Positions 1-9,228 of a stretch of DNA of 64,000 bases are shown here, in pieces. Source of the stretch: CAXBNB01 sp040151475. Lineage in GTDB: Bacteria; Bacteroidota; Bacteroidia; Cytophagales; Cyclobacteriaceae. The position numbers and the translations under genes were made by a program. The stretch lies in NCBI RefSeq assembly GCF_040151475.1, contig NZ_JBDKWG010000153.1, forward strand, positions 1 to 64,000. The letters run 5' to 3'. The notes beneath the pieces were generated by a model. That model was not told where the DNA came from and made no database searches. It worked only from the letters and a program-made list of their open reading frames with translations. The stretch's first letter is position 1; each line of letters begins with the position of its first letter.

Positions 1-190
1 TTATTGGTGTCCGAGAAAAGATTTTGCCTTCTAAGGAAATTCATCAAAATCACCCCTAAATCCCCTAAAGGGGACTTTTTGATCACCCCTTCAGGGGGCG
101 GGGGTAGTTTTAGGAAATCGGAAAAATCTTTTCTCATTTCGTTTAAACGTACTTTTTTAGGGTATTTAAAATTTAGTCGGACACCACTAA
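1..190. mobile_element. MITE-like / IS-remnant element with terminal inverted repeats
   Basis: The left end (1-14, TTATTGGTGTCCGA) and the right end (177-190, TCGGACACCACTAA) form a 14-bp inverted repeat with one mismatch. Inside, GAGAAAAGATTTT (13-25) is repeated inverted near 124-137, and the middle holds a C/G-rich palindromic stretch (about 52-112, CCCCTAAA...AGGGG and CCCCTTCAGGGGG). There is no coding capacity for a transposase. This looks like a non-autonomous element or the ends of a deleted insertion sequence. The right repeat contains the stop codon of the sulfatase gene that ends at 187. The left boundary coincides with the window edge, so the true extent and any target duplication are unknown. 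Confidence 0.42.
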
Positions 191-1743
191 TTTCCTTTCT
201 TAAATTTTGGATGGTTTCTGCCAAAATATATTGGTTTTTCCTGAACCACTAATTTTCCATTTTTCACCCACTCTTCACCTCTGACTTCCAGATGGTCTAT
301 CATTTTACCTCTCCAACTATCAAGGAGTTTTGCTGACTTTTCATTGTTTTCCTTAGAAGCCAAGTCAACCATTTCATGAAGATCCTTTTTCAGATCAAAC
401 AGTTGATGTTGACCTGAGAGCGTGAAATAGATGTATTTATACCTGCCATCTGTCAATGCCACCCAGGCATTGTCTTTCTCATATATCTGTGCATGTTCAA
501 GATCCAGTAATTTGCGCCATGGTTTCCCTCTCAATATATCCAACATACTTTCACCATCCATTGCTTCATATTTTTTCATTCCTGCCGCATCCAGAAAAGT
601 AGGAAGGACATCACGGAGTTCGACCAATTCATCACGTTTTTGTCCACGCTTGGCCTTTAGTATCAACTCCTCTGGCCAACGCACTATCATAGGAATCCTT
701 GCCGCTCCTTCATACGGTCGGCATTTTCGCCACATGTAATGGTCACCCATCATATCCCCATGATCCACTGTATACAGAATAATGGTGTTTTCCAGCTCCC
801 CACGTTCTTTAAGTTGATCCAATACCCTTCCTAGTTGCTCATCTACAAAAGAAATAGCAGCAGCATAAGATCTTCTGGATGCTATGACTTCTTCAATAGG
901 AAAATTTCCTGAAGTTGCATTTCTGGTTTCCTCAAGTGTCCCTGTTTTATTACCATATTTCTCTGCTGCCCAACCACCAACGTTTGGGAAAGGTATGTTC
1001 CCATTTTCGTACTGTTCCACCCAACGTTTGGGTGGATCGAAAGGTGGATGGGGACGTTGGAAAGAAACTTTCAAAAACCAAGGTTCTTCTTTTTCATAAG
1101 TTTTTAAAAACTGAATTGCCCTTTCTGCTGTCCAATATGTGGGGTGAAATTCATCCTCAAACGGAAACACTCCACTCCTATGGTCTGTATAGTGCAGTCC
1201 CGACGCATTCAGGTCTTTGTCAGGAGCATTTTCCTCAAACCACAAGGTATAGTCGCATTTTTCCTGTCCTTCCCTTACGGTGTACCAGGCTTCTTCCAGT
1301 TCCACTGTCTGATAGCCACGTTTGTTGCGCATGGGGGTGAAATGGTTTTTTCCAATAGCGTGAGTCCGGTATCCGGCATCTGTAAACATTTGAGGCATTT
1401 CGTGTTCATATGCAGGAATAGGAGTGTAACCAAGCTGCCCACTTGCCCATGGACTCATCCCGGTTAATATACTGGTGCGAGCCGGAAAGCAGGAAGGAAC
1501 TGACGAGTAAGCATTGTTAAATGTCACCCCTTCACTGGCCAATTGATCCAGGTTTGGTGTTTTAATCCAATCTGCACCAGCCACCCCCATATAGTCACCC
1601 CTATGCTGATCACTCATCAAAAAAAGCACATTGAGTTTCTTTTTGCCTTTTGTTTGGGCGTTAGAATCAAAATTGAACAGAATACTTAACAGTATAAAGT
1701 ACAATATTATCCATTGCCTATTCTTTACATTTAGTGATATCAT
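187..1743 (-). CDS. Secreted S1-family sulfatase (YidJ/choline-sulfatase-like branch)
   Basis: Predicted exported sulfatase that would remove O- or N-sulfate from a glycan in the periplasm or at the cell surface. The 518-residue protein starts with a hydrophobic signal segment (about 10-30). It has the formylglycine motif C85-F-P-A-R, followed by TSILTG. Metal-site signatures are MSDQ near residue 43 and the VDHGD..GDH block in the middle, typical of the choline-sulfatase/YidJ-like branch rather than of the SDNG type seen in most other sulfatases here. It is the last gene of locus A, 90 bp behind SusD and separated from it by a strong hairpin. The TAG stop lies inside the right inverted repeat of the element at 1-190, so its C-terminus may have been altered by insertion. 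The exact substrate cannot be read from sequence. Confidence 0.9.
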   Translation of the reverse strand: MISLNVKNRQWIILYFILLSILFNFDSNAQTKGKKKLNVLFLMSDQHRGDYMGVAGADWIKTPNLDQLASEGVTFNNAYSSVPSCFPARTSILTGMSPWASGQLGYTPIPAYEHEMPQMFTDAGYRTHAIGKNHFTPMRNKRGYQTVELEEAWYTVREGQEKCDYTLWFEENAPDKDLNASGLHYTDHRSGVFPFEDEFHPTYWTAERAIQFLKTYEKEEPWFLKVSFQRPHPPFDPPKRWVEQYENGNIPFPNVGGWAAEKYGNKTGTLEETRNATSGNFPIEEVIASRRSYAAAISFVDEQLGRVLDQLKERGELENTIILYTVDHGDMMGDHYMWRKCRPYEGAARIPMIVRWPEELILKAKRGQKRDELVELRDVLPTFLDAAGMKKYEAMDGESMLDILRGKPWRKLLDLEHAQIYEKDNAWVALTDGRYKYIYFTLSGQHQLFDLKKDLHEMVDLASKENNEKSAKLLDSWRGKMIDHLEVRGEEWVKNGKLVVQEKPIYFGRNHPKFKKGN

Positions 1744-1780
1744 ATTGTTTATAATCTACCAAGCTTTTGAACAAACCAAA

Positions 1781-1810
1781 GAGGGCAACAGTGTATTACT
1801 GTTGCCCCTC
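1781..1810 (-). terminator. Hairpin between SusD and downstream sulfatase
   Basis: GAGGGCAACAGT pairs with ACTGTTGCCCCTC (one bulged C) around a 5-nt loop. On the transcribed minus strand it is followed by TTTGGTTTG, a weak U-tract. It may be a partial terminator or a 3'-end stabiliser that lets susCD transcripts exceed those of the sulfatase. An equivalent hairpin sits behind the SusD of locus B. Confidence 0.6.
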
Positions 1811-1833
1811 GGGTATTAATTAGGTGGAAATCT

Positions 1834-3546
1834 TTACCAATTTGGATTTTGATCTAAATTTGGATTTAATGTAATTTCATCCTCTGGAATTGAAGTGAGA
1901 TAGTCCTGGTCTTCTCTAAATCCAAATCCGTTTGGCAGAGCAGTTTGGTAATAATCAATCAAACCATTGGCATCCATAGGTGGTGTATAATCAGGAAATT
2001 CTGTTGCATCATAAGGATAGCCCAATGGCCTTTTGCCCTGAAACAATTTGTGTGCTGCCCATCTTCTGTAGTCATCCACTCTATTACCTTCCAATGCTAA
2101 TTCCACTCTTCTTTCATTTCGAATAGCATATAATGCATCGGAAACAGAATACCCATAATCTACCAGATTGGTACCATAACTGGCTTGAGGAATAACCGAA
2201 AAATCGGGCATACCAACACGAGTACGGAGCATATTCAACTCTGTAGTAGCTACAGTTCCATTCAATTCATACAATGCCTCCGCATAGTTTAATAGAACTT
2301 CTCCATACCTGAAAATTATTCTGCCCGTCTGGCTATTGCCTCCAAAGTCTGTACCTGCCGCACTCGAATTAGGATTGGAGAATTTTTTCACCTGAAAACC
2401 AGTAGCATTGAGATTCTCTGCTCCCTGATCTATAAAAGGCTTATCAAAAAATTCGTTGGAACTGGCAACCCTCAAATCTCCAGGAATCCACACTGTAGCT
2501 TTTAACCTAGGGTCGCAATCTGCTGCAATTTGGGTAAGAAAGTCATTTCCTTTGGCAGTAGATGCCAACCCTAAGTAATCATACGGATTGCCATCATTTC
2601 CTAAATAAGAGGTAACCAATGACCAAGTAAGTGACATTTGCCTTGTGCGACGGGTAGTATAAAACTGTAGTTCATGACCCAACTGATCACCAGTACTTGC
2701 AATTCTATATAATAATACTTCATCAAAGCCAGACATGTTGTCTTGCCCAAATAAATCATAATAATCTGTATCCGGATTTCCCGTATTGTATAATCCTTTA
2801 GTATATCCTCCATTGATCAATTCTTCTGAAGCATCTACCGCAATTTGAAAATATTTATCAGGATTGGATCCTGAAGTAGCAAATTCAGTACCTGCGTGGT
2901 ATTTTTGCCAAGTGCCTTCAAATAAGGCAACTCTGGTTTTAAATGCCAACGCAACTTCCTTATTCAATCTAGAATTACCTGCTGTTGATCTTAAATCAAG
3001 GTACTCAATAGCCTTGTCCAAATTGAGCAAGATTGAATCAGCAACCAGTGTCCGGGGATCTCTTGCTTTAAAAAGTTCTTCGTCTCCAATATTGATCTCT
3101 GATGAATACCAAGGAAGGTCTCCATAAGTGCTGAGCATGTCAAAATAAAACCATGCCTTAAAAAAATGTGCTTCACCAAGAAAATGCTTGTATAGATTCA
3201 ACTCATCTGTTACATTGCCTAGATTGTCAAAAAGGATGTTGATACTCCTGATGTTACTCCATTCGTTTGTCCATTGTCCCGTTCTGGGAGCACGATTTCC
3301 ATTTAGCACAGCATTCGGCACAGCTAAAATCATATTGTCCGATGCGGATTCAGAATATGGTTGAGTAGCACTCCCATGAGTAGGAAAAGCTGGGTAATAC
3401 TTTTTTACATAGTTTTCAATATCAGTAGCTGTCTTAAAAAAACTTGATGCAGCTATCTGATCCTGAGGAGCAATATCTATAAAGTCCTCACAAGACACTA
3501 TTAATGGCAAAATTAGTGTCAGATATATATATTTTAAATTCTTCAT
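1834..3546 (-). CDS. SusD/RagB-family glycan-binding lipoprotein (locus A)
   Basis: Surface lipoprotein that would bind glycan and lid the SusC transporter. From the chosen start (MKNLKYIYL) there is a short hydrophobic signal ending in a lipobox, LIVSC, followed by EDFID, the usual SusD N-terminus. The C-terminal half has the family signatures RNERRVELALEG and DDYRRWAAHKLFQG, and it ends NLDQNPNW. An upstream in-frame ATG at 3576 would overlap the SusC stop codon and put ten residues before the signal peptide, so the start at 3546 is preferred. The length of 570 residues is normal. It follows SusC directly (27 bp) and is surely co-transcribed with it. Confidence 0.95.
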   Translation of the reverse strand: MKNLKYIYLTLILPLIVSCEDFIDIAPQDQIAASSFFKTATDIENYVKKYYPAFPTHGSATQPYSESASDNMILAVPNAVLNGNRAPRTGQWTNEWSNIRSINILFDNLGNVTDELNLYKHFLGEAHFFKAWFYFDMLSTYGDLPWYSSEINIGDEELFKARDPRTLVADSILLNLDKAIEYLDLRSTAGNSRLNKEVALAFKTRVALFEGTWQKYHAGTEFATSGSNPDKYFQIAVDASEELINGGYTKGLYNTGNPDTDYYDLFGQDNMSGFDEVLLYRIASTGDQLGHELQFYTTRRTRQMSLTWSLVTSYLGNDGNPYDYLGLASTAKGNDFLTQIAADCDPRLKATVWIPGDLRVASSNEFFDKPFIDQGAENLNATGFQVKKFSNPNSSAAGTDFGGNSQTGRIIFRYGEVLLNYAEALYELNGTVATTELNMLRTRVGMPDFSVIPQASYGTNLVDYGYSVSDALYAIRNERRVELALEGNRVDDYRRWAAHKLFQGKRPLGYPYDATEFPDYTPPMDANGLIDYYQTALPNGFGFREDQDYLTSIPEDEITLNPNLDQNPNW

Positions 3547-3572
3547 AATTTTTTCGATTAATATTAGATGGC

Positions 3573-6500
3573 TCAATATGTTACAGTAAGACCTAAAGAC
3601 ACAATTCTATCTGCACCATAGGTTTTACCTGTACCCCAGCTACTACTTACTGCTACGGGATCTATCCCTACTGGCAAGCCAGAAAATGTAAACAAGTTCT
3701 CACCTGACACATATACTCTAACTCTTTGGAGGCTTAGTTTAGACAAAACATCCTTAGGTAAATTATAGCCTAGTTGAACATTTTGTAACCTGATATATGC
3801 CCCGCTTTGGAGGTAACGGGTATTGCTAATTCTGTTCTTATCATTTTGTCCATTATTGAGGTAAGGTCTTGGAAAATATGCACCTGTATTAAAATTAGCA
3901 TCTCCCTCAGCAAGACCAGTATATTCATCCCCAGGAGTATCTCTGAAGTAATCCAAATGATGAGGAAAAAGAGAAGACTGATTACCTGTACGGAAACCCC
4001 AGAAAATATTGTCACCAGAACCAAACCAAAGATCTCTCTTTGCTACACCTTTCCAGAGCATTGAAAAATCAAACCCTTTGAAATTTAGAGAGGCGGTAAT
4101 ACCATATTGAAGTCTTGGAGTAGTATTCCCTATGACTGACCTGTCACCATGGTCTGTTACAGTATTGGCACCATTATTTACCATTCCATCACCATTGGTA
4201 TCTTCATACTTCACATCTCCGGTATTCCATGAAAGTCCTGTTAAATCAGACAAGTCAACAGTAGAAGTATATTCATCAACCTCTTGCTGAGTTCTATAAA
4301 GATCATTAGCCGTATAACCCCAAATTTCACCCAAAACCTTTCCTTCGTAATGATCACTCAATGTACCAGTCGGGTTTAGATAGTCAACAATAGTAGATTT
4401 GTTGTCATAAAAATTAACTCCAATATTGTAAGACAGACCATCATTTATTTTTTGCTGCCATCTTAAAGACAACTCCCACCCTTTGCTTCTAAGCGTCACA
4501 TTGTTGGCTTGTGGAAGAGTTGTTCCTATCACTCCGGGTTGTGCTTCTACTTTACCAAGTTGATCAAATGTTGTTCTCTCAAACACATCAAAATCTGCCT
4601 GAAGTCTATTCTGCAAGAAAGACATATTCAGACCAAAATTTATAGTTCTTGAAGTTTCCCATGTCACATCTGGATTGATCAGACCAGGTGTACCAGCATA
4701 GCCAATTGGCCTTCCCTGTCCCGGACTAAAAATCCAATTGACAGTTCCAGAACTTAACGGAATTAATAAGATATCTGGGAAAAATGCCGATTTAGCCAGT
4801 GTGTTAGGATTACCGAAATTACCTAATTCTCCCCAAGACCCTCTGATCTTCAAAGTATTGACCACACCTTCAATTGACTCCCAAAAATTTTCCTCATGCA
4901 AATTCCATCCAAGAGAAAATGAAGGGAAAAATCCCCATCTTTTACCCTCTTTAAATCTGGAGGTACCATCATATCGTACATTGGATTCCAGGAGGTATTT
5001 GCCTTTGTAGTTATAGGTAAACCTTCCAAAATAGCCTTCTGTCGCCCAAGTATGCAAACCCTCGCTTATGGTAGGATCTCCACTTGCAGTAAGTAATGAT
5101 GGTACATCCTGAACCAGTAGGTTCAATCGGGTTGCAGACATGTTTCGGTTGTTGGCTCGCTCAAACTGAGTACCTACCAAAAGTTTAAAATTATGAGCAT
5201 CATTTAGACTGTAATCATAAGATATATAGTTGTTGGTAGTCCAATAGGTATTGCTTGCATGAATATTGGTGATATTGCTTGGTACTGTATTGCCACTAGC
5301 TACTATGCTTTGATCCACCAAATGATCATACACTGTCAATTCTCTGTTTGACCTAAACTGATCAGTTACACGAAAAGCAAAATCTGAATGAATATTAAGC
5401 CCTTTAACAGGTCTCAAATCTGTAGAAAAAGTTTGCCAGTTTTCTGTTATATCAATAATATCTGTACCGGCATCATTTACCCAAGGAATTTTGGACTGGA
5501 TCATGATATTTCCATAGCCATCATACTTTGCATTGGTAGGCATAGTCCTGGCTATCTGATGAAAAATTAAGTCATAAGAACCTTGCCTATCCATATTAGG
5601 AAGCTCTCTTTTTGTTTTACTAAACCTTGGCTGATAGGTAAAATCCCACCAATCAGTAATAGCTGTCTTAACTTTCCCCTGAATATTGAACCTGTCAAAA
5701 GTATCTTTCCCGTAGTTCAAAACCCCTTCCTGTTCGAAAAATCCAGTTGAAAAGTAAAAAGAAGTAGTTTTGGAACCTCCTTGCAATGACAGGTTGTGTT
5801 TTTTGTTCAATGCACTTCCATAGTATTCGTCAAACCAATCTCTATTACTGCTTCCAAATTGATTGAAGCCCCATGAATTCCCACCAGCTCTTGGAGTAGT
5901 TTCAAAATGGGTGGCATCTGCTGGAAAGTTGGCTGTACTTTTTATAAAGTCGTAATCACCAGCCTGATATGCCCTTATATTATCAATCGTCGCATTGTCA
6001 ATAAAACGTCCGCCAGCGCCTGCTACTCCCGCTTCATTAAGAGCCCTTGCATGTTCATACGAATTGAGCATACTAGGTAGATTTTGGGGAGTAGCTCTAG
6101 ACACTATTCCCGAATAAGTCACGGTAATATTTTCATCCGTACTACCGGATTTTGTAGTAATCAAAATCACTCCATAAGGTGCTCGGGCTCCATATATGGC
6201 AGAGGCTGCAGCATCTTTCAACACTGAAATACTTTCAATGTCATTGGGGTTGAGCCTGTTCATATCTCCCGGAATACCATCAATCACCACATAAGGGCCA
6301 TCACCTCCGTTTATAGAACCTGTTCCTCTTAAGCCTATATCAACAGATGCTCCGGGGGAAAACCCATTGTTTCCAATACTAAAAGTCAATCCAGGTGATA
6401 CGCCTTGTAACAACTGAGAAACTGTAGGCGATTGCCTGTTTTCAAGGATTTCTCCTGCAATCACATCTACCGATCCTGTTACATTTACTTTTTTCTGTAC

Positions 6501-7172
6501 TCCGTATCCAATCACTACCAGTTCATCTAATGTTTCAATATCTGCAGACATAGACACGTTAATCTCAGACCTTCCAGCTATTTCTATATCCTGAGTAACA
6601 TAGCCTACATAAGAAATCGAGAGAATAGCATCATCAGGCACAGTAAGTTTGTAATTGCCTTCAATATCTGTAGTAGTACCAATTGAGGTTCCTTTGATCA
6701 CTACGGAAGCTCCCGGCAAACCCTGATTGGTTTCATCAGTGACTTTACCGAAAATATCAACATCTTCCATGACCAAGACTACTCCTCTTTGGGTTCTTTT
6801 ATTGGCTTTTTTATTTATGTCAACAAAAATATTGTCGTTAACCCTCCTGAACCGAAGACCAGCCTGATCGGCAATGACATAGAGAGTTTCTGCCAGGCTT
6901 CTTTCGGATTTGTCAAGCGACAATGTGGCTTTAGGCAAATCCTTTTTATAATACGAAAACTCAAAAGAGGTTTCTGTTTCGATTGTTTTGAAAACATCCA
7001 GCAAAGCACTTTTCTCGAAACCTACAGTCAAATAGACGTCATTGATGCTTTTGCTTTTTTGTGCATTGCCTTCAGATGCCAGCATTACAGTGATGAATAA
7101 GCACTGTATGAAAACACCATATAAAGACAGTTTGGACAACATAATAATTAGTTGTAAAGATTTTAATTTCAT
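3573..7172 (-). CDS. SusC/RagA-family TonB-dependent glycan transporter with STN domain (locus A)
   Basis: Outer-membrane TonB-dependent receptor importing oligosaccharides with the adjacent SusD. The 1199 residues comprise a signal peptide (about 1-38, ending EGNAQ), an STN signalling domain (about 45-118), a carboxypeptidase-regulatory-like domain (about 137-225, with GLPGASVVIKGT), a plug starting at VVIGYGVQKK, and a large beta-barrel ending GLTVTY. The STN domain normally contacts a FecR anti-sigma factor in the periplasm, and FecR and FecI genes lie immediately upstream, so substrate passage probably induces this operon. Its ATG overlaps a plus-strand TATCTTTG promoter motif for a predicted antisense RNA. 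Length is at the upper end for the family. Confidence 0.97.
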   Translation of the reverse strand: MKLKSLQLIIMLSKLSLYGVFIQCLFITVMLASEGNAQKSKSINDVYLTVGFEKSALLDVFKTIETETSFEFSYYKKDLPKATLSLDKSERSLAETLYVIADQAGLRFRRVNDNIFVDINKKANKRTQRGVVLVMEDVDIFGKVTDETNQGLPGASVVIKGTSIGTTTDIEGNYKLTVPDDAILSISYVGYVTQDIEIAGRSEINVSMSADIETLDELVVIGYGVQKKVNVTGSVDVIAGEILENRQSPTVSQLLQGVSPGLTFSIGNNGFSPGASVDIGLRGTGSINGGDGPYVVIDGIPGDMNRLNPNDIESISVLKDAAASAIYGARAPYGVILITTKSGSTDENITVTYSGIVSRATPQNLPSMLNSYEHARALNEAGVAGAGGRFIDNATIDNIRAYQAGDYDFIKSTANFPADATHFETTPRAGGNSWGFNQFGSSNRDWFDEYYGSALNKKHNLSLQGGSKTTSFYFSTGFFEQEGVLNYGKDTFDRFNIQGKVKTAITDWWDFTYQPRFSKTKRELPNMDRQGSYDLIFHQIARTMPTNAKYDGYGNIMIQSKIPWVNDAGTDIIDITENWQTFSTDLRPVKGLNIHSDFAFRVTDQFRSNRELTVYDHLVDQSIVASGNTVPSNITNIHASNTYWTTNNYISYDYSLNDAHNFKLLVGTQFERANNRNMSATRLNLLVQDVPSLLTASGDPTISEGLHTWATEGYFGRFTYNYKGKYLLESNVRYDGTSRFKEGKRWGFFPSFSLGWNLHEENFWESIEGVVNTLKIRGSWGELGNFGNPNTLAKSAFFPDILLIPLSSGTVNWIFSPGQGRPIGYAGTPGLINPDVTWETSRTINFGLNMSFLQNRLQADFDVFERTTFDQLGKVEAQPGVIGTTLPQANNVTLRSKGWELSLRWQQKINDGLSYNIGVNFYDNKSTIVDYLNPTGTLSDHYEGKVLGEIWGYTANDLYRTQQEVDEYTSTVDLSDLTGLSWNTGDVKYEDTNGDGMVNNGANTVTDHGDRSVIGNTTPRLQYGITASLNFKGFDFSMLWKGVAKRDLWFGSGDNIFWGFRTGNQSSLFPHHLDYFRDTPGDEYTGLAEGDANFNTGAYFPRPYLNNGQNDKNRISNTRYLQSGAYIRLQNVQLGYNLPKDVLSKLSLQRVRVYVSGENLFTFSGLPVGIDPVAVSSSWGTGKTYGADRIVSLGLTVTY

Positions 7173-7179
7173 ATCTTTG
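7152..7179 (+). promoter_or_regulatory. Predicted antisense promoter over the SusC start (locus A)
   Basis: On the plus strand TTG at 7152-7154 is followed after 17 bp by TATCTTTG (7172-7179), an exact match to the Bacteroidota -7 consensus TAnnTTTG. The last base of the susC start codon complement (CAT, 7170-7172) is the first base of this -7 box. It points away from susC toward fecR and would start an RNA near 7187. Confidence 0.55.
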
Positions 7180-7186
7180 AAAAATT

Positions 7187-7280
7187 AGTGGAACAAATTG
7201 TTTCATTACGCATGGCTCCAAGGATTGAACCTCTACCTTTCCAATTGTATCGGGTTCAATGTTTTGGAGCTTTTTATTTT
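7187..7280 (+). ncRNA. Candidate DonS-like antisense small RNA, locus A
   Basis: The predicted transcript of about 90-95 nt runs antisense to the susC leader. It would begin behind the TATCTTTG promoter and end in a hairpin whose arms are GCTCCAA...ATTGAACC (about 7215-7231) and GGTTCAAT...TTGGAGC (about 7253-7270), followed by TTTTTATTTT (7271-7280). The T-run lies on the plus strand, so the terminator is useless for fecR (minus strand) and only makes sense for an antisense RNA. Antisense RNAs of this position are known for Bacteroides PULs (DonS family). No protein-coding potential is seen. Confidence 0.55.
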
Positions 7281-7319
7281 AGTTTTTTAAGTACTGTTAT
7301 ATCTCATATATCATTAGAT

Positions 7320-8327
7320 TTATTTGAATTCAATAATTACCGATTTTCCATCTATCTTATGAGCAAATTTTTCGGAATAGCTCATTGCATCAAGCACATT
7401 ATTTAGATTTTCATTTTCAAATACTCCTGAAAACAATACTTCTTTTTCAGGTGCATTTTTCACACTACACTTTACCCCATACCAACGCTCCAGAGCAACT
7501 ACAATATCACCAAATGGAGTGTCATCAAAGTACAGAATACCATCCTTCCAAAGGGTCGTTTCCAGGGCATTGAAATCACCCTTTTTCAAACTGTTCTTAC
7601 TTTTATCATATATAATCTGCTCACCAGGCCTCAAATAGGTCTTGGAAGAAATATCCACAGCAGAATCTGCCCGGTACTGATCTACTCTCACTTTTCCTTC
7701 AACAAGTGAAACGTTGATATAACCTTCATTAGGAAAGGCCTGAACATTGAAGGATGTACCCAATGCAGTAGTCGTGAAATTTTCGGATTTTACGACAAAT
7801 TCTTTGGAGGCATCTTTCTTTACATCGAAAAAGGCTTCTCCGACAAGTTCTACCTGCCGATCTTTTTTTCCATAATCAGTTGAATACCTCAACTTACTTT
7901 CGGCATTAAGCCACACTTTTGTTCCATCAGGTAGCAAGAAGTTTGACTTTTGACCTGCCGGGTTTGACTTTTCGATACCCGACACACTTGCTTCCAATTG
8001 TTTAACCTCACTCTGATTGTAAACCAGAAACCATACACTTACCAGAATAATACTTATTGATGCGGCTATCTTAATAAAATGCCTTGAAACAAATGTTTTT
8101 GGCCTGACAGATGCATTTATCTTATATAGTACTTTTTTAAATTGAATGTCTTCATTGGGATGATTCAAATTGATATTCGTACTTTCCCATGTTTCCCTGA
8201 GCACATTATATGCTTTCACGTTTGATTCGGATTCTTCCATCCAGCTTTTCAATACTTCCTTTTGGTGTTTGTCAGCATTGCCTGAAAGCTCAAATCCTAT
8301 AATCTCATATATCTCACTCTGATCCAT
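7320..8327 (-). CDS. FecR-family anti-sigma factor (locus A)
   Basis: Inner-membrane anti-sigma factor passing the SusC signal to the ECF sigma factor encoded just upstream. The 335 residues show an N-terminal cytoplasmic sigma-binding part (about 1-85), one membrane helix (about 85-107), and a periplasmic FecR domain with LLPDGTKVWLNAES, the GEAFFDV motif and TTALGTSFNV. A C-terminal part (about 260-335) resembles the STN-like domain that meets the SusC N-terminus. It lies 215 bp after the FecI gene and 147 bp before SusC. The gap to SusC holds the candidate antisense RNA. Confidence 0.95.
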   Translation of the reverse strand: MDQSEIYEIIGFELSGNADKHQKEVLKSWMEESESNVKAYNVLRETWESTNINLNHPNEDIQFKKVLYKINASVRPKTFVSRHFIKIAASISIILVSVWFLVYNQSEVKQLEASVSGIEKSNPAGQKSNFLLPDGTKVWLNAESKLRYSTDYGKKDRQVELVGEAFFDVKKDASKEFVVKSENFTTTALGTSFNVQAFPNEGYINVSLVEGKVRVDQYRADSAVDISSKTYLRPGEQIIYDKSKNSLKKGDFNALETTLWKDGILYFDDTPFGDIVVALERWYGVKCSVKNAPEKEVLFSGVFENENLNNVLDAMSYSEKFAHKIDGKSVIIEFK

Positions 8328-8542
8328 GGTATATCTATTGCAAAAATGATTGGTATAAAATGATAGACACAGGTCAAGCGGGCAAACCCTACCATGTATT
8401 CTAAAAAAAGTTTTTTATTACCTATGCGGATTTCAGGTAGCTGTATGAAACTTCGAAAAAGTCAGTTGAAACAAACTACTTTCCTGAAATTGAATGTAAT
8501 GGTATTTGTTTCTTATGAAAAAAGGGTGTTTTTATCTTTCTA

Positions 8543-9157
8543 TCAAAAAATCAAATTTGATACAATTATCAGCCCCGTGTAAATCAGATTTTTGAAATTA
8601 GTGCCTGATTGATTGGTATAATCATCCATGTCAAGGCGAATTCTTTTCAATGCCGTACCTACATGCTTTTCCACCATCTTCACAGAAATATCCAGCATTT
8701 TAGCAACTTCTTTGTAGGTCATCCCGTCATCTTTCACCATACGGTACACCAGATTACATTTCTCCGGCAAAGCTGCCACACTACTTTCAAAAACTGACAG
8801 CATTTCTTTTGATAGCAATTGTTCTTCCGGATTTCTATGGGTTGCTCTAATTTCCAAATCAACATTGTCAATTGTCATAATTTGATACCCGGAAGCAAAT
8901 CTGATTTGATTTAGAGAATGATTTTTCACTAATGTATAAAGGTAAGATTCTAGCTTCTTCACTTCCGTCATTTTTTGTCTCTTATCCCATACCTTCACAA
9001 AAACATCGTTCACAACTTCCTCAGCCAACTCATTGGATCGAACGTAGTATCTGGCCAACCCAAGAAGCTTTCCATAGAATTGATGAAACATTCTTTTGAA
9101 TGCGTCCTGATCTCCATGGAGAGCTATCTTTTTCAGATCGTCTTTGGTAAATACCAT
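8543..9157 (-). CDS. ECF RNA polymerase sigma factor, FecI-like (locus A)
   Basis: Extracytoplasmic-function sigma factor expected to activate the SusCD operon of locus A. In 204 residues it has sigma region 2 (about 15-85, with FYGKLLGLARYYV and EVVNDVFVKVWDKR) and region 4 (about 125-180, with MTYKEVAKMLDISVKMVEKH, a helix-turn-helix). The C-terminus ends in a short hydrophobic tail (IYTGLIIVSNLIF), odd for a soluble sigma factor but also present in the sigma factor of locus B. It lies 71 bp downstream of a GH20 gene in the same direction, so read-through from the catabolic genes is possible. Confidence 0.95.
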   Translation of the reverse strand: MVFTKDDLKKIALHGDQDAFKRMFHQFYGKLLGLARYYVRSNELAEEVVNDVFVKVWDKRQKMTEVKKLESYLYTLVKNHSLNQIRFASGYQIMTIDNVDLEIRATHRNPEEQLLSKEMLSVFESSVAALPEKCNLVYRMVKDDGMTYKEVAKMLDISVKMVEKHVGTALKRIRLDMDDYTNQSGTNFKNLIYTGLIIVSNLIF

Positions 9158-9228
9158 TTATCGATTAAAAGGGTGTTTTTACAGGAAACACAAACCTTTC
9201 TGTATTAGGTGACAAAATTCAATATAAA

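Noticed and set aside
3547..3576. Upstream ATG for the locus A SusD gene (ten extra residues)
   Set aside because: It overlaps the SusC stop codon and would place charged residues before the lipoprotein signal. The ATG at 3546 gives a standard signal peptide. The same reasoning applies to the upstream ATGs at 32542 and 56801.
7215..7280. Hairpin behind fecR read as the normal fecR terminator
   Set aside because: The T-run is on the plus strand. On the fecR coding strand the stem is preceded by A's and followed by mixed sequence. The same holds in loci B and C.
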